NCBI GenBank assembly: GCA_002291955.1
Contig: DBBA01000319.1
Span: forward strand, 1 to 16,057
Direction of reading: 5' to 3'
Source: Rhodobacteraceae bacterium UBA996
Lineage (GTDB): Bacteria > Pseudomonadota > Alphaproteobacteria > Rhodobacterales > Rhodobacteraceae
Length of the DNA stretch: 16,057 bases
Below the pieces are notes generated by a model. That model did no database searches. It worked only from the letters and a program-made list of their open reading frames with translations, and was not told the origin of the DNA. Position 1 is the first letter of the stretch. The number at the start of each line of letters is the position of its first letter. This document shows, piece after piece, positions 7,219 through 16,057 of this stretch. A program made the position numbers and the translations under genes.

Positions 7219-8826
7219 GTGACGAAACTAGGAATGGCCCTGGCGGCTGTTCTGGCCCTGGCGGCACCCCTGCCCGCCCTGGCCCAGAACGTGCTGACCA
7301 TCGGCGTGCGGTCCGAAGCGGCAACGCTTGACCCGCACTGGACGCAGCTGTCGGCGGACCTGCAGGTGCAGGAGCATATCTTCGAGCACCTGGTGGACCT
7401 GGACAGTTCCTCGCAGCCGGTCCCGGGGCTGGCGGTCAGCTGGCAGCCCATCAATGACACCACCTGGGAGTTCAAGCTGCGCGAGGGCGTGACCTGGCAC
7501 GACGGCGAGGCGTTCAACGCCGACGACGTGATCTATTCCTTCGACCGCCTGAAGGCCGGGATCGAGGGCGCGACGGCCAGCCCCGCGTTCCAGCTGGCCA
7601 AGGGCGGCAAGTCCTGGGTGAATATCGACGACTACACCGTGCACATCACCACGACCGGCCCCTACCCGACCATGGCCGAGGATCTGGCGATGATCCCGAT
7701 GGTGGCCGAGCACGTCGTGCCGGGCAAGACGCCGTCGATGGACTTCAACAGTGGCGCGGCGGCCATCGGCACCGGGCCGTTCATGTATCAGGAATTCAGC
7801 CCCGGCAACCGCATCGTGGTCACCCGCAACCCCAACGGGTGGGGCGGTGATCCGGGCTGGGACGAGGTCGTGTTCCGCCCCGCGGGCGATGACAGCGCGC
7901 GTCTGGCGGCGCTGCTGAACGGCGACGTCGACATGATCGACTATCCGCCGACCGTGGACCTGCCGGCCCTGCGCGAGAATGCGGATTTCGTGGTGTCCAC
8001 GATCTCGTCCGACCGGCTGATCTACATGATGCCGGGCTACCGCCACATGGAGCCCTACATCACGGCGAACGACGGCAGCCCGATGATGAACCCGCTGCGC
8101 GACTGGCGCGTGAGGAAGGCCCTCAGCCTCGCTATCAACCGCGAAGCGATCCGCGACCGGATCATGGGCGGCGCGTCCCTGCCCGCCAGAAACATCGTGC
8201 CGCCGGGCTTCTTCGGCCATGTGGATGATCTGGTGGCTGACGCCTATGACCCCGATGCCGCCAAGGCGCTGCTGACGGAAGCGGGCTATGGCGACGGGTT
8301 CCGCATGACGATCCACGGGTCGAACGACCGCTACATCAACGACGCCCGCATCCTGGAAGCCGTCGCGCAGTTCTGGACGCAGATCGGTGTCACCACCGAA
8401 GTCGATGCCATGCCCCGCGCGGTGTTCTTCTCGGACCTGATCCGGGGCGGCGCCGACGGGTTCCCGGGCTTCGACAGCCCCAAGTTCTCCATGGCGCTGA
8501 CCGGCTGGGGCACCGTGGCGGGCGAGGCGACCTATACCGTGTCGGGGATCCTCGAAACCTGCAACGCGGCGACCGGCGGCGGGAACGGCAACTTCGGGCG
8601 CTATTCCAACCCTTCGATCGACAGCCGGTCCGTGCTCGCCAAGCAGACCATCGACCGCGACGCGCGACTGGCGCTGTTGCAGGAAGCTACCCGCATGGCG
8701 ATGGAGGATTACGCGCTGATCCCGATCCATTTCCAGGTGAACTCGTGGGCGATGCGCGCGGGGCTTGAACACCGCCCGCGCACCAACGAACGCACCCTCG
8801 CCGTCGAAGTGTCGCGCACCAACTGA
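7219..8826 (+). CDS. Periplasmic peptide-type ABC substrate-binding protein (DppA/OppA family)
   Basis: A 535-residue secreted binding protein of the family-5 (dipeptide/oligopeptide) type. A Sec signal peptide (MTKLGMALAAVLALAAPLPALA) ends near residue 22, followed by QNVLTIGVRSEAATLDPHWTQLSADLQ, the usual opening. Further family features are WEFKLREGVTWHDGEAFNADDVIYSF, IGTGPFMYQEFSPGNRIVVTRN and VRKALSLAINREAIRDRI. The start is the GTG at 7219, since a strong AAGGAGG (7205-7211) lies 7 bases before it; longer frames upstream have no such site and would bury the signal peptide. It is the first gene of a five-gene transporter set. Members of this family also bind nickel, opines, glutathione and amide-linked metabolites, so the ligand need not be a peptide. 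Confidence 0.95.
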   Translation: MTKLGMALAAVLALAAPLPALAQNVLTIGVRSEAATLDPHWTQLSADLQVQEHIFEHLVDLDSSSQPVPGLAVSWQPINDTTWEFKLREGVTWHDGEAFNADDVIYSFDRLKAGIEGATASPAFQLAKGGKSWVNIDDYTVHITTTGPYPTMAEDLAMIPMVAEHVVPGKTPSMDFNSGAAAIGTGPFMYQEFSPGNRIVVTRNPNGWGGDPGWDEVVFRPAGDDSARLAALLNGDVDMIDYPPTVDLPALRENADFVVSTISSDRLIYMMPGYRHMEPYITANDGSPMMNPLRDWRVRKALSLAINREAIRDRIMGGASLPARNIVPPGFFGHVDDLVADAYDPDAAKALLTEAGYGDGFRMTIHGSNDRYINDARILEAVAQFWTQIGVTTEVDAMPRAVFFSDLIRGGADGFPGFDSPKFSMALTGWGTVAGEATYTVSGILETCNAATGGGNGNFGRYSNPSIDSRSVLAKQTIDRDARLALLQEATRMAMEDYALIPIHFQVNSWAMRAGLEHRPRTNERTLAVEVSRTN

Positions 8827-8840
8827 CGCGCGCCTGATCC

Positions 8841-8878
8841 CCCGGGGCCGCCCACGCTGTGGCCCCGGGACCCCTTTT
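8841..8878 (+). terminator. Intra-operon hairpin with T tract after the binding-protein gene
   Basis: CCCGGGGCC (8841-8849) pairs perfectly with GGCCCCGGG (8861-8869) around an 11-base loop, followed by TTTT at 8875-8878. It begins 14 bases after the binding-protein stop and before the first permease. Similar hairpins in transporter operons lower downstream expression or protect the upstream message, giving binding protein in excess over permease. With only four T residues it is probably a partial terminator. Confidence 0.6.
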
Positions 8879-8905
8879 CCCGAAAGCTTCCCCCGAAAGC
8901 GCCCC

Positions 8906-9877
8906 ATGGTCGAGTTCATCCTCAGACGCGTCCTGCAGGCGATCCTCGTCCTGTTCGTGATGACGGTGCTCGTGTTCTTCGGGGTGCATGTGATCGGCAA
9001 CCCCATCGACCTGTTCGTATCGTCCGAATGCACCAAGGCCTGCGTGGACGCGATCATGGCGAACCTCGGCCTCGACCGGCCGGTGTGGGAGCAGTACCTG
9101 ATCTTCCTGGGCAACCTTATGGCGGGCGACCTCGGCAATTCCTTCACCTTCGGCGTGCCCGCCATGTCGCTGATCTGGGAACGCTTCCCCGCCACGCTGG
9201 AGCTTGCCACCGCCGCGCTGGTGATCGCGCTGGTCCTGGGGCTGCCCCTGAGCATCCACGCGGGGCTTTATCCCGACAGTCCGGTGTCCAGGGCGATCAT
9301 GGCCCTGTCGATGCTGGGCTTTTCGGTTCCGATCTTCTGGATCGGGATCATCCTGATCCTGACCTTCTCGGTGCGCCTTGGCTGGTTCCCGGCCATCGGG
9401 CGGGGCGAGACGGTGGATGTGCTGGGCGTGCCGGTGTCGTTCCTCACGCTCGACGGCCTGCACCACCTGGCTCTGCCCGCCATCACCCTGTCGCTCATCA
9501 TGCTGTCCACCGTCATCCGCCTGACCCGCGCGGGCCTGCGCGAGGTGCTGACGTCGGACTACATCCGCTTCGCCCGCGCCAACGGTGTGCGCGAGACCCG
9601 CGTGATCGGCTGGCACGCCATGAAGAACATCCTGATCCCCATCGTCACCGTGCTGGGGATGGAGTTCGGCAGCGTGATCGCCTTTGCCGTCGTCACCGAG
9701 TCGATCTTCTCCTGGCCCGGCGTCGGCAAGATGCTGATCGACGCCATCAGCGTGCTCGACCGGCCCTTGATCCTGGCCTACCTGATCTTCGTGGTGACCA
9801 TGTTCGTGGTCCTGAACCTGATCGTGGACATCCTGTATTCGGTCCTCGATCCCCGCGTCGGGCGGTCTGCCCGATGA
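8906..9877 (+). CDS. ABC transporter permease, dipeptide type (DppB-like)
   Basis: A 323-residue inner-membrane permease starting MVEFILRRVLQAILVLFVMT, the standard DppB/OppB opening. Other family hallmarks are the GDLGNSFTFGVP segment near 78-89, FSVPIFWIGIIL near 140-151, and the cytoplasmic EAA-like loop SDYIRFARANGVRETRVIGWHAMKN near 218-242, ending with a VDILYSVLDPRVG tail. The periplasmic loop after the first membrane segment contains ECTKAC, a Cys pair where relatives usually have Asp/Pro-rich sequence. The ATG at 8906 has only a weak ribosome site (GAAAGC), but an upstream in-frame start would add a non-membrane extension. The stop overlaps the next gene's ATG (ATGA). Confidence 0.94.
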   Translation: MVEFILRRVLQAILVLFVMTVLVFFGVHVIGNPIDLFVSSECTKACVDAIMANLGLDRPVWEQYLIFLGNLMAGDLGNSFTFGVPAMSLIWERFPATLELATAALVIALVLGLPLSIHAGLYPDSPVSRAIMALSMLGFSVPIFWIGIILILTFSVRLGWFPAIGRGETVDVLGVPVSFLTLDGLHHLALPAITLSLIMLSTVIRLTRAGLREVLTSDYIRFARANGVRETRVIGWHAMKNILIPIVTVLGMEFGSVIAFAVVTESIFSWPGVGKMLIDAISVLDRPLILAYLIFVVTMFVVLNLIVDILYSVLDPRVGRSAR

Positions 9878-10749
9878 CCGCGCCGACCCTTGGCGCCGCC
9901 CTGTGCCGGTTCGTGGCGGTGCCGTCGGCGGCCATCGCGGCGCTGGTGTTCGCGGCGATGGTGGCGGCGGCGCTGGCCGCCCCCTGGATCGCACCGCAGG
10001 ACCCCTACGACCTGCGGTCGGTGTCGATCCTCGACAACCTGCTGCCCCCCGGCGAGGTCGCCTTTGACGGCACGCCCTATATCCTTGGCACCGACGGTCA
10101 GGGCCGCGACATGCTGTCGGCGATGCTCTACGGCCTGCGGATTTCGCTGCTGGTGGGCCTTGCGTCGGGCGTGATCGCGCTGGCGGTCGGAACGCTGGTG
10201 GGCCTTGTCGCGGCGTTCCGGGGCGGCTGGGTGGATGCGCTGCTGATGCGCATCGTGGACCTGCAACTCAGCCTGCCGACGATCCTGGTGGCGCTGATCC
10301 TGCTGGTGATCCTCGGCCGGGGGATCGAGAACATCATCTTTGCCCTCGTCGTCGTGCAATGGGCATGGTTCGCCCGCACCGTGCGCGGGGTCGCGCTGGT
10401 GGAAAACGCCCGCGACTATGTGGATGCCGCGCGCGGCCTGCGCCTGCCGCCCCTGCGCATCCTGTTCCGGCATATCCTGCCGAACTGCCTGCCGGTGCTG
10501 CTGGTGGTCGCCACCATCCAGATGGCGCAGGCGATCTCGCTCGAAGCCACGCTGTCGTTCCTGGGCCTGGGCCTGCCGCCCACGCGCCCCTCGCTCGGCC
10601 TTCTGATCGCGAACGGCTTCGATTACCTCCAGTCGGGGCGCTGGAGGATTTCCGTCCTGCCGGGCGTGGTGCTTCTGGTGCTGATCGTGTCCGTCAACGT
10701 GCTGGGCGACCGCCTGCGCGAGACCTTGAACCCGCACCTGAGGGGTTAG
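9874..10749 (+). CDS. ABC transporter permease, dipeptide type (DppC-like)
   Basis: A 291-residue permease that would pair with the DppB-like subunit. It has an amino-terminal membrane segment near 14-38, then the family sequence YILGTDGQGRDMLSAMLYG near 69-87, an EAA-type loop in ENARDYVDAARGLRLPPLRILFRHILPN near 180-207, and SLEATLSFLGLGLPPTRPSLG near 223-243. The start ATG overlaps the preceding stop by four bases, so translation is coupled. It ends in TAG and is followed after two bases by the GTG of the first ATPase. Confidence 0.94.
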   Translation: MTAPTLGAALCRFVAVPSAAIAALVFAAMVAAALAAPWIAPQDPYDLRSVSILDNLLPPGEVAFDGTPYILGTDGQGRDMLSAMLYGLRISLLVGLASGVIALAVGTLVGLVAAFRGGWVDALLMRIVDLQLSLPTILVALILLVILGRGIENIIFALVVVQWAWFARTVRGVALVENARDYVDAARGLRLPPLRILFRHILPNCLPVLLVVATIQMAQAISLEATLSFLGLGLPPTRPSLGLLIANGFDYLQSGRWRISVLPGVVLLVLIVSVNVLGDRLRETLNPHLRG

Positions 10750-10751
10750 GC

Positions 10752-11737
10752 GTGGACCCCGTCCTGGATATCCGCGGCCTGACGGTCGCTTTCGGCCGGG
10801 GCGCCACCGCGGTGCCCGCGCTGTTCGGCGTTGACCTGACCGTGCAGCGCGGGGAAATCGTGGCGCTGGTGGGCGAAAGCGGATCGGGCAAGTCGCTGAC
10901 GGGCTTTGCCGTCACGGGCCTTCTGCCTTCAGGCGCGCAGGTCACCGGGGGCGCGGTGCGGCTCTCGGGCACCGACCTGCGCGGCCTGTCGCCCGCCGCC
11001 ATGCGCCAGGCGCGCGGCCGCCGCGTGGCGATGGTGTTCCAGGACCCGATGATGACGCTGAACCCGGTCCTGCGGGTCGAGACGCAGATGGGCGATGCCC
11101 TGCGCGCGCATCAGGACATCAGCCGCCGGGCCGCGCGCCCCCGGCTGGTGCAGGCGCTGGCCGATGTGGGGATCGCCGATCCCGCCGCGCGGCTGCGCGC
11201 CTGGCCGCACGAGTTGTCGGGGGGCATGCGCCAGCGCGTCGCCATCGCGACGGCGCTTCTGCACGGGCCCGACGTGGTGATCGCGGACGAACCGACCACC
11301 GCGCTGGATGTCACGATCCAGGGCCAGATCATCGCGCTGGCGCAAGGCCTCTGCCGCGACCGGGGCACGGCGCTGGTCTGGATCACCCATGACCTCGCCG
11401 TGGTCGCCGGGATCGCCGACCGCGTCGCGGTGATGTATGCGGGCCGCATCGTCGAGGACGGACCGGTGGACGCGGTGCTCGACGCCCCCGCCCACCCATA
11501 TACCCGCGCGCTGATCGACAGCGTGCCTGCAAGCCACGCCAAGGGCACCCGCCTGCCGACGATCCCGGGCCGGATGCCGGGCCTGTCCGATATGCCGCCG
11601 GGCTGCCCCTTCGCCCCCCGCTGCGCCCATGCCGCGCCCGCTTGCACACAGGCGCCGCCCCCGGTGGTGCAGACCGCCGACGGCCGCGCGGTGCGCTGCC
11701 TGACGCCGCTGGTTCCCGTCGCGGAAAGGGGCGCCGC

Positions 11738-11741
<4 letters not shown>
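10752..11741 (+). CDS. Peptide-type ABC transporter ATPase (DppD/OppD-like)
   Basis: A 329-residue ATPase with all expected motifs: Walker A GESGSGKS (41-48), Q-loop Gln97, signature LSGGMRQR (155-162), Walker B VVIADEP (175-181) and switch His213. The carboxy end has the oligopeptide-transporter extension with Cys285, Cys291, Cys298 and Cys316. In related OppD proteins an equivalent Cys set binds a [4Fe-4S] cluster, so one is plausible here. The GTG at 10752, two bases after the previous stop, gives the natural start MDPVLDIRGL; the frame is open further upstream but only inside the permease gene. The stop overlaps the next ATG (ATGA). Confidence 0.93.
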
Positions 11742-12706
<965 letters not shown>

Positions 12707-12724
12707 CCGACAAGGAGACAACCC

Positions 12725-13873
12725 ATGGCCACCTACGCCGACCGGATGACCCGCTTCCGCGCCCTTCTGCCCGGGCGGGCGGACCTCGTGTTCGTGCCGC
12801 TGGGCACCGACCTCGACTACCTGACCGGCATCCACCGCGACATCCCGAACTGGGGCCGCAACCTGCACCCCGGCATATGGCTGGAAGGCGCCTGGATCGC
12901 CCCCGACCACGCGCCCATCCTGACGCTCCCGCGCATGACCGCCGAATTCGGCGCCAAGGGCGGGACCGACGGGCTGGACGTGCGGGTGCTGGGCGACTGG
13001 GACGATCCGGTGACGATGGTCCGCGGCATCCTCAAGGAACTGGGCATCAAGGACGGCGCGACCATCGCCACGTCGGATGATGCCGAGGCCGAAAGCCTGA
13101 TGGAACTGCAGGCGCTGGTGCCCGGCGCGCGCTTTGCCTCCGCCACGCACATCCTGCGCGAGTTGCGCGTCATCAAGGATGCGGACGAGATCGCGACGAT
13201 GCGCGAAGCGGGCCGCACCACCGAAGCGGCCTTTGCCGACGTGCTGAAGATGCTGAAGATCGGCATGACCGAACTCGACATCGTGGCCGAGGTGGACTTC
13301 CAGATGAAGCGGCACGGGTCCCTCGGGCCGTCCTTCACCACGTCGCTCTACAACACCGGCCCGAACCACCCGATCCTCTTCGGCCGCCGCCTGCAAAGCT
13401 GGCCGCGCGTGCTGACCGCCCCCGTGTCGGTGCTGTTCGACTTCGGCGCGGTGCACGACGGGATGTGCTACGACTTCGGCCGCACGGTCAGCTTCGGCGC
13501 GCCATCCGAGGAACAGGTGCGCGTGCACCGGCTGATCATGGACAGCCAGCGCGCCGGGATCGCCGCGCTCAAGGCCGGCGCGGTGACGTGTGAGGAGGTG
13601 GATCGCATCGCCCGCGACGTGATCGCCGACGCGGACTACGGGGACAAGTTCCGCCACCGCCTCGGCCACGCCATCGGCTGGGACGTGCACGAACCCCCCT
13701 TTCTGACCAAGGGTGACACGACGGTCGTGCAGGAAGGCATGATCTTCACCATCGAGCCGTCGATCTTCCAGGACGGCACCTTCTCGGCCCGGGTCGAAGA
13801 CTGCATCGTCGCCCGCCCTGGCGGCGGCGAGGCGCTGACGACCGGCTGGCAGGACCTGGTGGTGGTGGAGTAA
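12725..13873 (+). CDS. M24-family metallopeptidase (Xaa-Pro dipeptidase/creatinase fold)
   Basis: A 382-residue cytoplasmic hydrolase with the pita-bread fold: an amino-terminal creatinase_N-like part (about 1-150) and a catalytic part (about 155-382). All five dinuclear-metal ligands expected of active M24 peptidases are present: Asp239 and Asp250 (LFDFGAVHDGMCYDFGRT), His315 (RLGHAIGWD), Glu344 (FTIEPSI) and Glu358 (ARVEDCIV). Creatinase, a metal-free relative, lacks a full set, so a metal-dependent peptidase or amide hydrolase is more likely. AAGGAG (12712-12717), 7 bases before the ATG, supports the start. It is the last gene of the peptide transporter operon, so it probably cleaves the imported compound, perhaps one with a proline-like or N-substituted amide bond. 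It could also be an ectoine-hydrolase-like enzyme; the sequence does not settle this. Confidence 0.92.
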   Translation: MATYADRMTRFRALLPGRADLVFVPLGTDLDYLTGIHRDIPNWGRNLHPGIWLEGAWIAPDHAPILTLPRMTAEFGAKGGTDGLDVRVLGDWDDPVTMVRGILKELGIKDGATIATSDDAEAESLMELQALVPGARFASATHILRELRVIKDADEIATMREAGRTTEAAFADVLKMLKIGMTELDIVAEVDFQMKRHGSLGPSFTTSLYNTGPNHPILFGRRLQSWPRVLTAPVSVLFDFGAVHDGMCYDFGRTVSFGAPSEEQVRVHRLIMDSQRAGIAALKAGAVTCEEVDRIARDVIADADYGDKFRHRLGHAIGWDVHEPPFLTKGDTTVVQEGMIFTIEPSIFQDGTFSARVEDCIVARPGGGEALTTGWQDLVVVE

Positions 13874-13889
13874 CCCTGCGGGCGAGGGC

Positions 13890-14015
13890 GGGGGGCGCTG
13901 CCCCCCGGGCGGCTGCGCCGCCTCCCCCCGAGGTACTTAAGCAAGGATGAATGAGACAGGACCATCGTCCTCTCACCCTTGGCCAAATACCTCGGGGTCC
14001 GGGGCAGCGCCCCGG
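13890..14015. repeat. Inverted pair of G+C-rich intergenic repeats (REP/BIME-like)
   Basis: Two related elements face each other in the 239-base convergent gap. The left copy (plus strand, 13890-13946) has the hairpin GGGGGGC-GCT-GCCCCCC (13890-13906), a second hairpin GGCGGC-TGC-GCCGCC, then a 21-base core at 13926-13946 starting CCCCGAGGTACTT. The right copy (minus strand, 14015-13977) has hairpin CCGGGGC-GCT-GCCCCGG and the core at 13997-13977 starting CCCCGAGGTATTT; the cores match at 17 of 21 bases. A small hairpin AGGAC-CATC-GTCCT lies between them. This architecture is like bacterial interspersed mosaic elements and may end transcription from both sides. No gene is convincing here. Confidence 0.65.
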
Positions 14016-14070
14016 CGGCGGAGCGTGATCCGGCCCGGCACGGGCCGGGCACCGCGACAGGAAAGGCGTC

Positions 14071-14091
14071 AGGCGGCCCCCGGGGCCGCCT
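14071..14091 (-). terminator. Strong hairpin downstream of the TRAP binding-protein gene
   Basis: AGGCGGCCCC (14071-14080) and GGGGCCGCCT (14082-14091) form a 10-base perfect inverted repeat around a single base, so the real loop must open several pairs. It lies 22 bases beyond the TGA of the minus-strand TRAP gene. A short T run follows at 14062-14064 on that strand, so it fits a Rho-independent terminator of modest strength. Confidence 0.6.
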
Positions 14092-14112
14092 GTCTGCTGG
14101 ATCAGGGGGCGA

Positions 14113-15100
14113 TCACTTGCCCAAGGCGGCGAGGAAGCGGTCCTTGAAGGCGGTCGCTTCCGGCTGGTCGGCCAGGATCACGTCCCAGCTCGTGCGCGCC
14201 AGCTCCTGGAAGGGCGCAAGGTCGGGCTCGATGATCTCGACGCCGGCCGCCGCCGCGGTCTCGAGCCCCTTGGCGGCCAGCTCGTCATGGGCGGCGATGC
14301 CCACCGCGATGGACTCGGTCGCCGCCGTCTGGATCAGCGCCTTCTAGTCGTCCGTCAGGCCATCCCAGAAGATTTCCGACAGCACGAACACCGTCGTGGA
14401 CTGGTGCGCCCTGGTCATCGTGTAGCTGCTGACCGACCTCGTGGAACTTGTCGGCCACAAGCGCGTCGGGGCTGATTTCCAGCGCGTCCACCACGTTGTT
14501 CTGGATCGCCATGAACAGCTCGCCATAGGCCATCGGCGTGGGCTGGGTGCCCAGCGCATTGTACGCCTCGACGAAGCCCGGCGTCGGCAGCACGCGGATC
14601 TTCAGCCCGGCCATGTCGGTGACCGTCTCCACCCGCGCGGGCGCCTTGGCCGCGACCGAGCGTTCGTAGATCGACCCGAAGCCCAGACCCACCATGTCGA
14701 ATTCCGGCAAGAGGTCCAGCATCTCGCGGCCCATGTCGGACTGAAGGATGGAGTACGCTTGCGCCTTGTCGTCGAACAGGTACGGCAGCGACAGTACGCG
14801 GTACGCGGGCACCACGGTTTCCAGCGTGGAACCGCCCACGAACCCGCCGGTCAGGATGCCGGTGCGGATCGACTGGATCGCCCGCGTCTCGTTGCCGGCC
14901 TGGGCGCAGCACTGGATTTCCACGGCGATGTCGCCCGCAGACCGCTCCTCGACCAGGCGCTTGAACTCGGTCAGGATCACCCGGTATGGGCTCTGGTCGC
15001 TCAGCACATGAGCCAGCGTCATGGTCACGCTCTGCGCCTGCGCGCTGCCCGCGATCAGGGCCAGCGCGGCCGCCCCGGCCAGCGCGCCCCGGATGGTCAT
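14113..15100 (-). pseudogene. TRAP transporter periplasmic binding protein (DctP family), frameshifted and with an in-frame TAG
   Basis: The intact ancestor would be about 328 residues: signal peptide MTIRGALAGAAALALIAGSAQA, then a DctP-family domain including LAHVLSDQSPYRVILTEF, SLPYLFDD and LKIRVLPTP, with the Arg that usually clamps the substrate carboxylate. Two lesions follow. After ADKFHEVGQQ (near 14425) the frame shifts by one base; removing one base there restores YTMTRAHQSTTVFVLSEIFW, a typical family segment. In that frame a TAG at 14344-14346 interrupts LTDD-stop-KALIQ; the remainder reads on to LAALGK and TGA at 14113. The product as written would stop at 14285 after 46 out-of-frame residues and lose the hinge and last lobe. 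AGGGGAG (15109-15115), 8 bases before the ATG at 15100, supports the start. Sequencing error would need two separate events. Confidence 0.88.
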
Positions 15101-15132
15101 GGTCTTCTCTCCCCTGTTGTGGATGGTGGACG

Positions 15133-16057
15133 TCATCGGACAAAGGCCAGCGACAGCGCCGGCACATAGGTGATCAGCATCAGGTTCAGGATCAGCACGC
15201 CCAGGAACACCACGAGCGGGCGCATCAGCGCCTCCATGCTGACGCGCGCGATGCCGCAGGCGATGAACAAATTCACCCCCACGGGTGGCGTGACCATGCC
15301 CACGGCCAGGTTCACGATCACGATGATCCCGAAGTGCACCGGGTCGATGCCGTAGGATGCGGCGACCGGCGACAAGATCGGGCCCAGGATCAAGATGGCC
15401 GCAAAGGTCTCCATGAACACGCCGACGACCAGCAGGAAGATGTTGACCAGAAGCAGGAACACCAGCGGGTTGTCGGTGATCGTGGTCAGAAGTCCCCCCA
15501 CCAGCTGCGGCGCGCGCAAGAGGTGCAGGGCAAAGGCGAACATCGCGGCAAAGGCCACGATGACCATGACGGTGGCCGAGGTCACGGCGGCCGCGGCAAA
15601 GAGGCCGGGCAGGTCGCGCCAGCCGATCTGGCGGTACACGGCCAGGCTCAGGACCAGCGCATAGGCCACCGCCACGGCCGCCGCTTCCGTCGCGGTGAAG
15701 ATGCCGCCGAAGATGCCGCCCAGGATGATGACGGGCATCAACAGCGCCAGCCCCGCCCGCCAGGTCGCCCGCGCCACATCCGCAGCCCAGGGTGCAGCAT
15801 GGAACGGCGTCCGCGTGCCATAGCCGCGCAGCCAGCAGATGGTGATGGCCGCCAGCATCAGCGACAGCCCGATGGCGATGCCGGGCAGGATGCCCGCCAG
15901 GAACATGTCCGAGATCGAGGTGCCGGTGACCACGCCCCAGATCACCATGACCACCGACGGCGGGATGATCACGCCCAGCTCGCCCGACGACGCCACCGTC
16001 GCCGCGGCAAAGGGGCGGGGGTAGCGCTGCTTCTCCATCTCGGGGATCAGCATCGAC
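15133..16057 (-). CDS. TRAP transporter large membrane subunit (DctM family), partial at right edge
   Basis: The carboxy-terminal 307 residues of a DctM-type permease; the start lies outside the window (the frame is open to 16057, and the ATG at 16053 is internal). Family features include ASSGELGVIIPPSVVMVIWGV near the edge, FTATEAAAVAVAYALVL, ETFAAILILGPILSPVAASYGIDPVHFGIIVIVNLAVGMVTPPVGVNLF, and many hydrophobic segments. DctM with a small DctQ subunit drives sodium-coupled uptake of carboxylates from the binding protein. No DctQ gene is visible, so it must lie upstream or be fused. The binding-protein gene follows 32 bases downstream and is broken, so this permease may have no functional partner encoded here. 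Confidence 0.93.
   Translation of the reverse strand, partial: SMLIPEMEKQRYPRPFAAATVASSGELGVIIPPSVVMVIWGVVTGTSISDMFLAGILPGIAIGLSLMLAAITICWLRGYGTRTPFHAAPWAADVARATWRAGLALLMPVIILGGIFGGIFTATEAAAVAVAYALVLSLAVYRQIGWRDLPGLFAAAAVTSATVMVIVAFAAMFAFALHLLRAPQLVGGLLTTITDNPLVFLLLVNIFLLVVGVFMETFAAILILGPILSPVAASYGIDPVHFGIIVIVNLAVGMVTPPVGVNLFIACGIARVSMEALMRPLVVFLGVLILNLMLITYVPALSLAFVR

Noticed and set aside
12725..13873. Calling the M24 gene creatinase because of the nearby carbamoylsarcosine-amidase-like hydrolase and sarcosine-dehydrogenase-like enzyme
   Set aside because: All five peptidase metal ligands are conserved, which is not expected of metal-free creatinase, and no creatininase is present.
13947..14347. 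Small open frames on the plus strand in the convergent gap
   Set aside because: They run through the inverted repeats and antisense to the TRAP gene, lack ribosome sites and show no family-like sequence.

Overview
The window looks like chromosomal DNA of an alphaproteobacterium, most likely Rhodobacteraceae/Paracoccaceae. This rests on the high G+C, the density of solute-binding-protein transporters (two ABC systems and one TRAP system), the dimethylglycine/sarcosine-dehydrogenase-type FAD enzyme, the PuuA-like glutamine synthetase homologue, and an inverted pair of G+C-rich intergenic repeats with a CCCCGAGGTA-YTT core that resembles repeats I associate with that family. No rRNA, tRNA, CRISPR array, insertion sequence or phage gene was seen.

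Layout. Positions 1-6331 form one minus-strand group. Read in transcription order (right to left) it encodes a glutamine-synthetase-like ligase, a Tat-exported polyamine-type solute-binding protein, its ABC ATPase (broken by an in-frame TAG), two overlapping ABC permeases, and an FAD-dependent amine dehydrogenase cut by the left edge. Divergent from it, a plus-strand group runs from 6406 to 13873: a cysteine hydrolase of the isochorismatase family, then a complete peptide-type ABC transporter (binding protein, two permeases, two ATPases), then an M24 metallopeptidase-type hydrolase. At 13874-14112 there is a convergent intergenic region with an inverted repeat pair and a strong hairpin. From 14113 to the right edge is a minus-strand TRAP transporter: the large membrane subunit (cut by the edge) followed by a binding-protein gene broken by a frameshift and a TAG.

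How the genes may work together. The left half reads as uptake of an amine, ATP-dependent gamma-glutamylation or a similar ligation, and oxidation by an FAD enzyme, in outline like the Puu and N-methylglutamate routes but with different enzymes. The right half reads as uptake of a peptide-like or amide-bonded compound and its hydrolysis by an M24 enzyme and a cysteine hydrolase. The 8-mer TGTGAACA lies in front of three start sites: the binding protein at 4931, the divergent 6331/6406 pair (within a perfect 16-bp palindrome), and the peptide-binding protein at 7219. I saw no other exact copy by eye. This suggests one regulator, not encoded here, controls both halves, so they may form one catabolic unit with an unknown substrate. 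This linkage is inference.

Two of the three transporters carry disabling mutations (TAG at 3106-3108; TAG at 14344-14346 plus a single-base frameshift near 14425). Either they are recently decayed genes or the sequence has errors; raw reads would decide.
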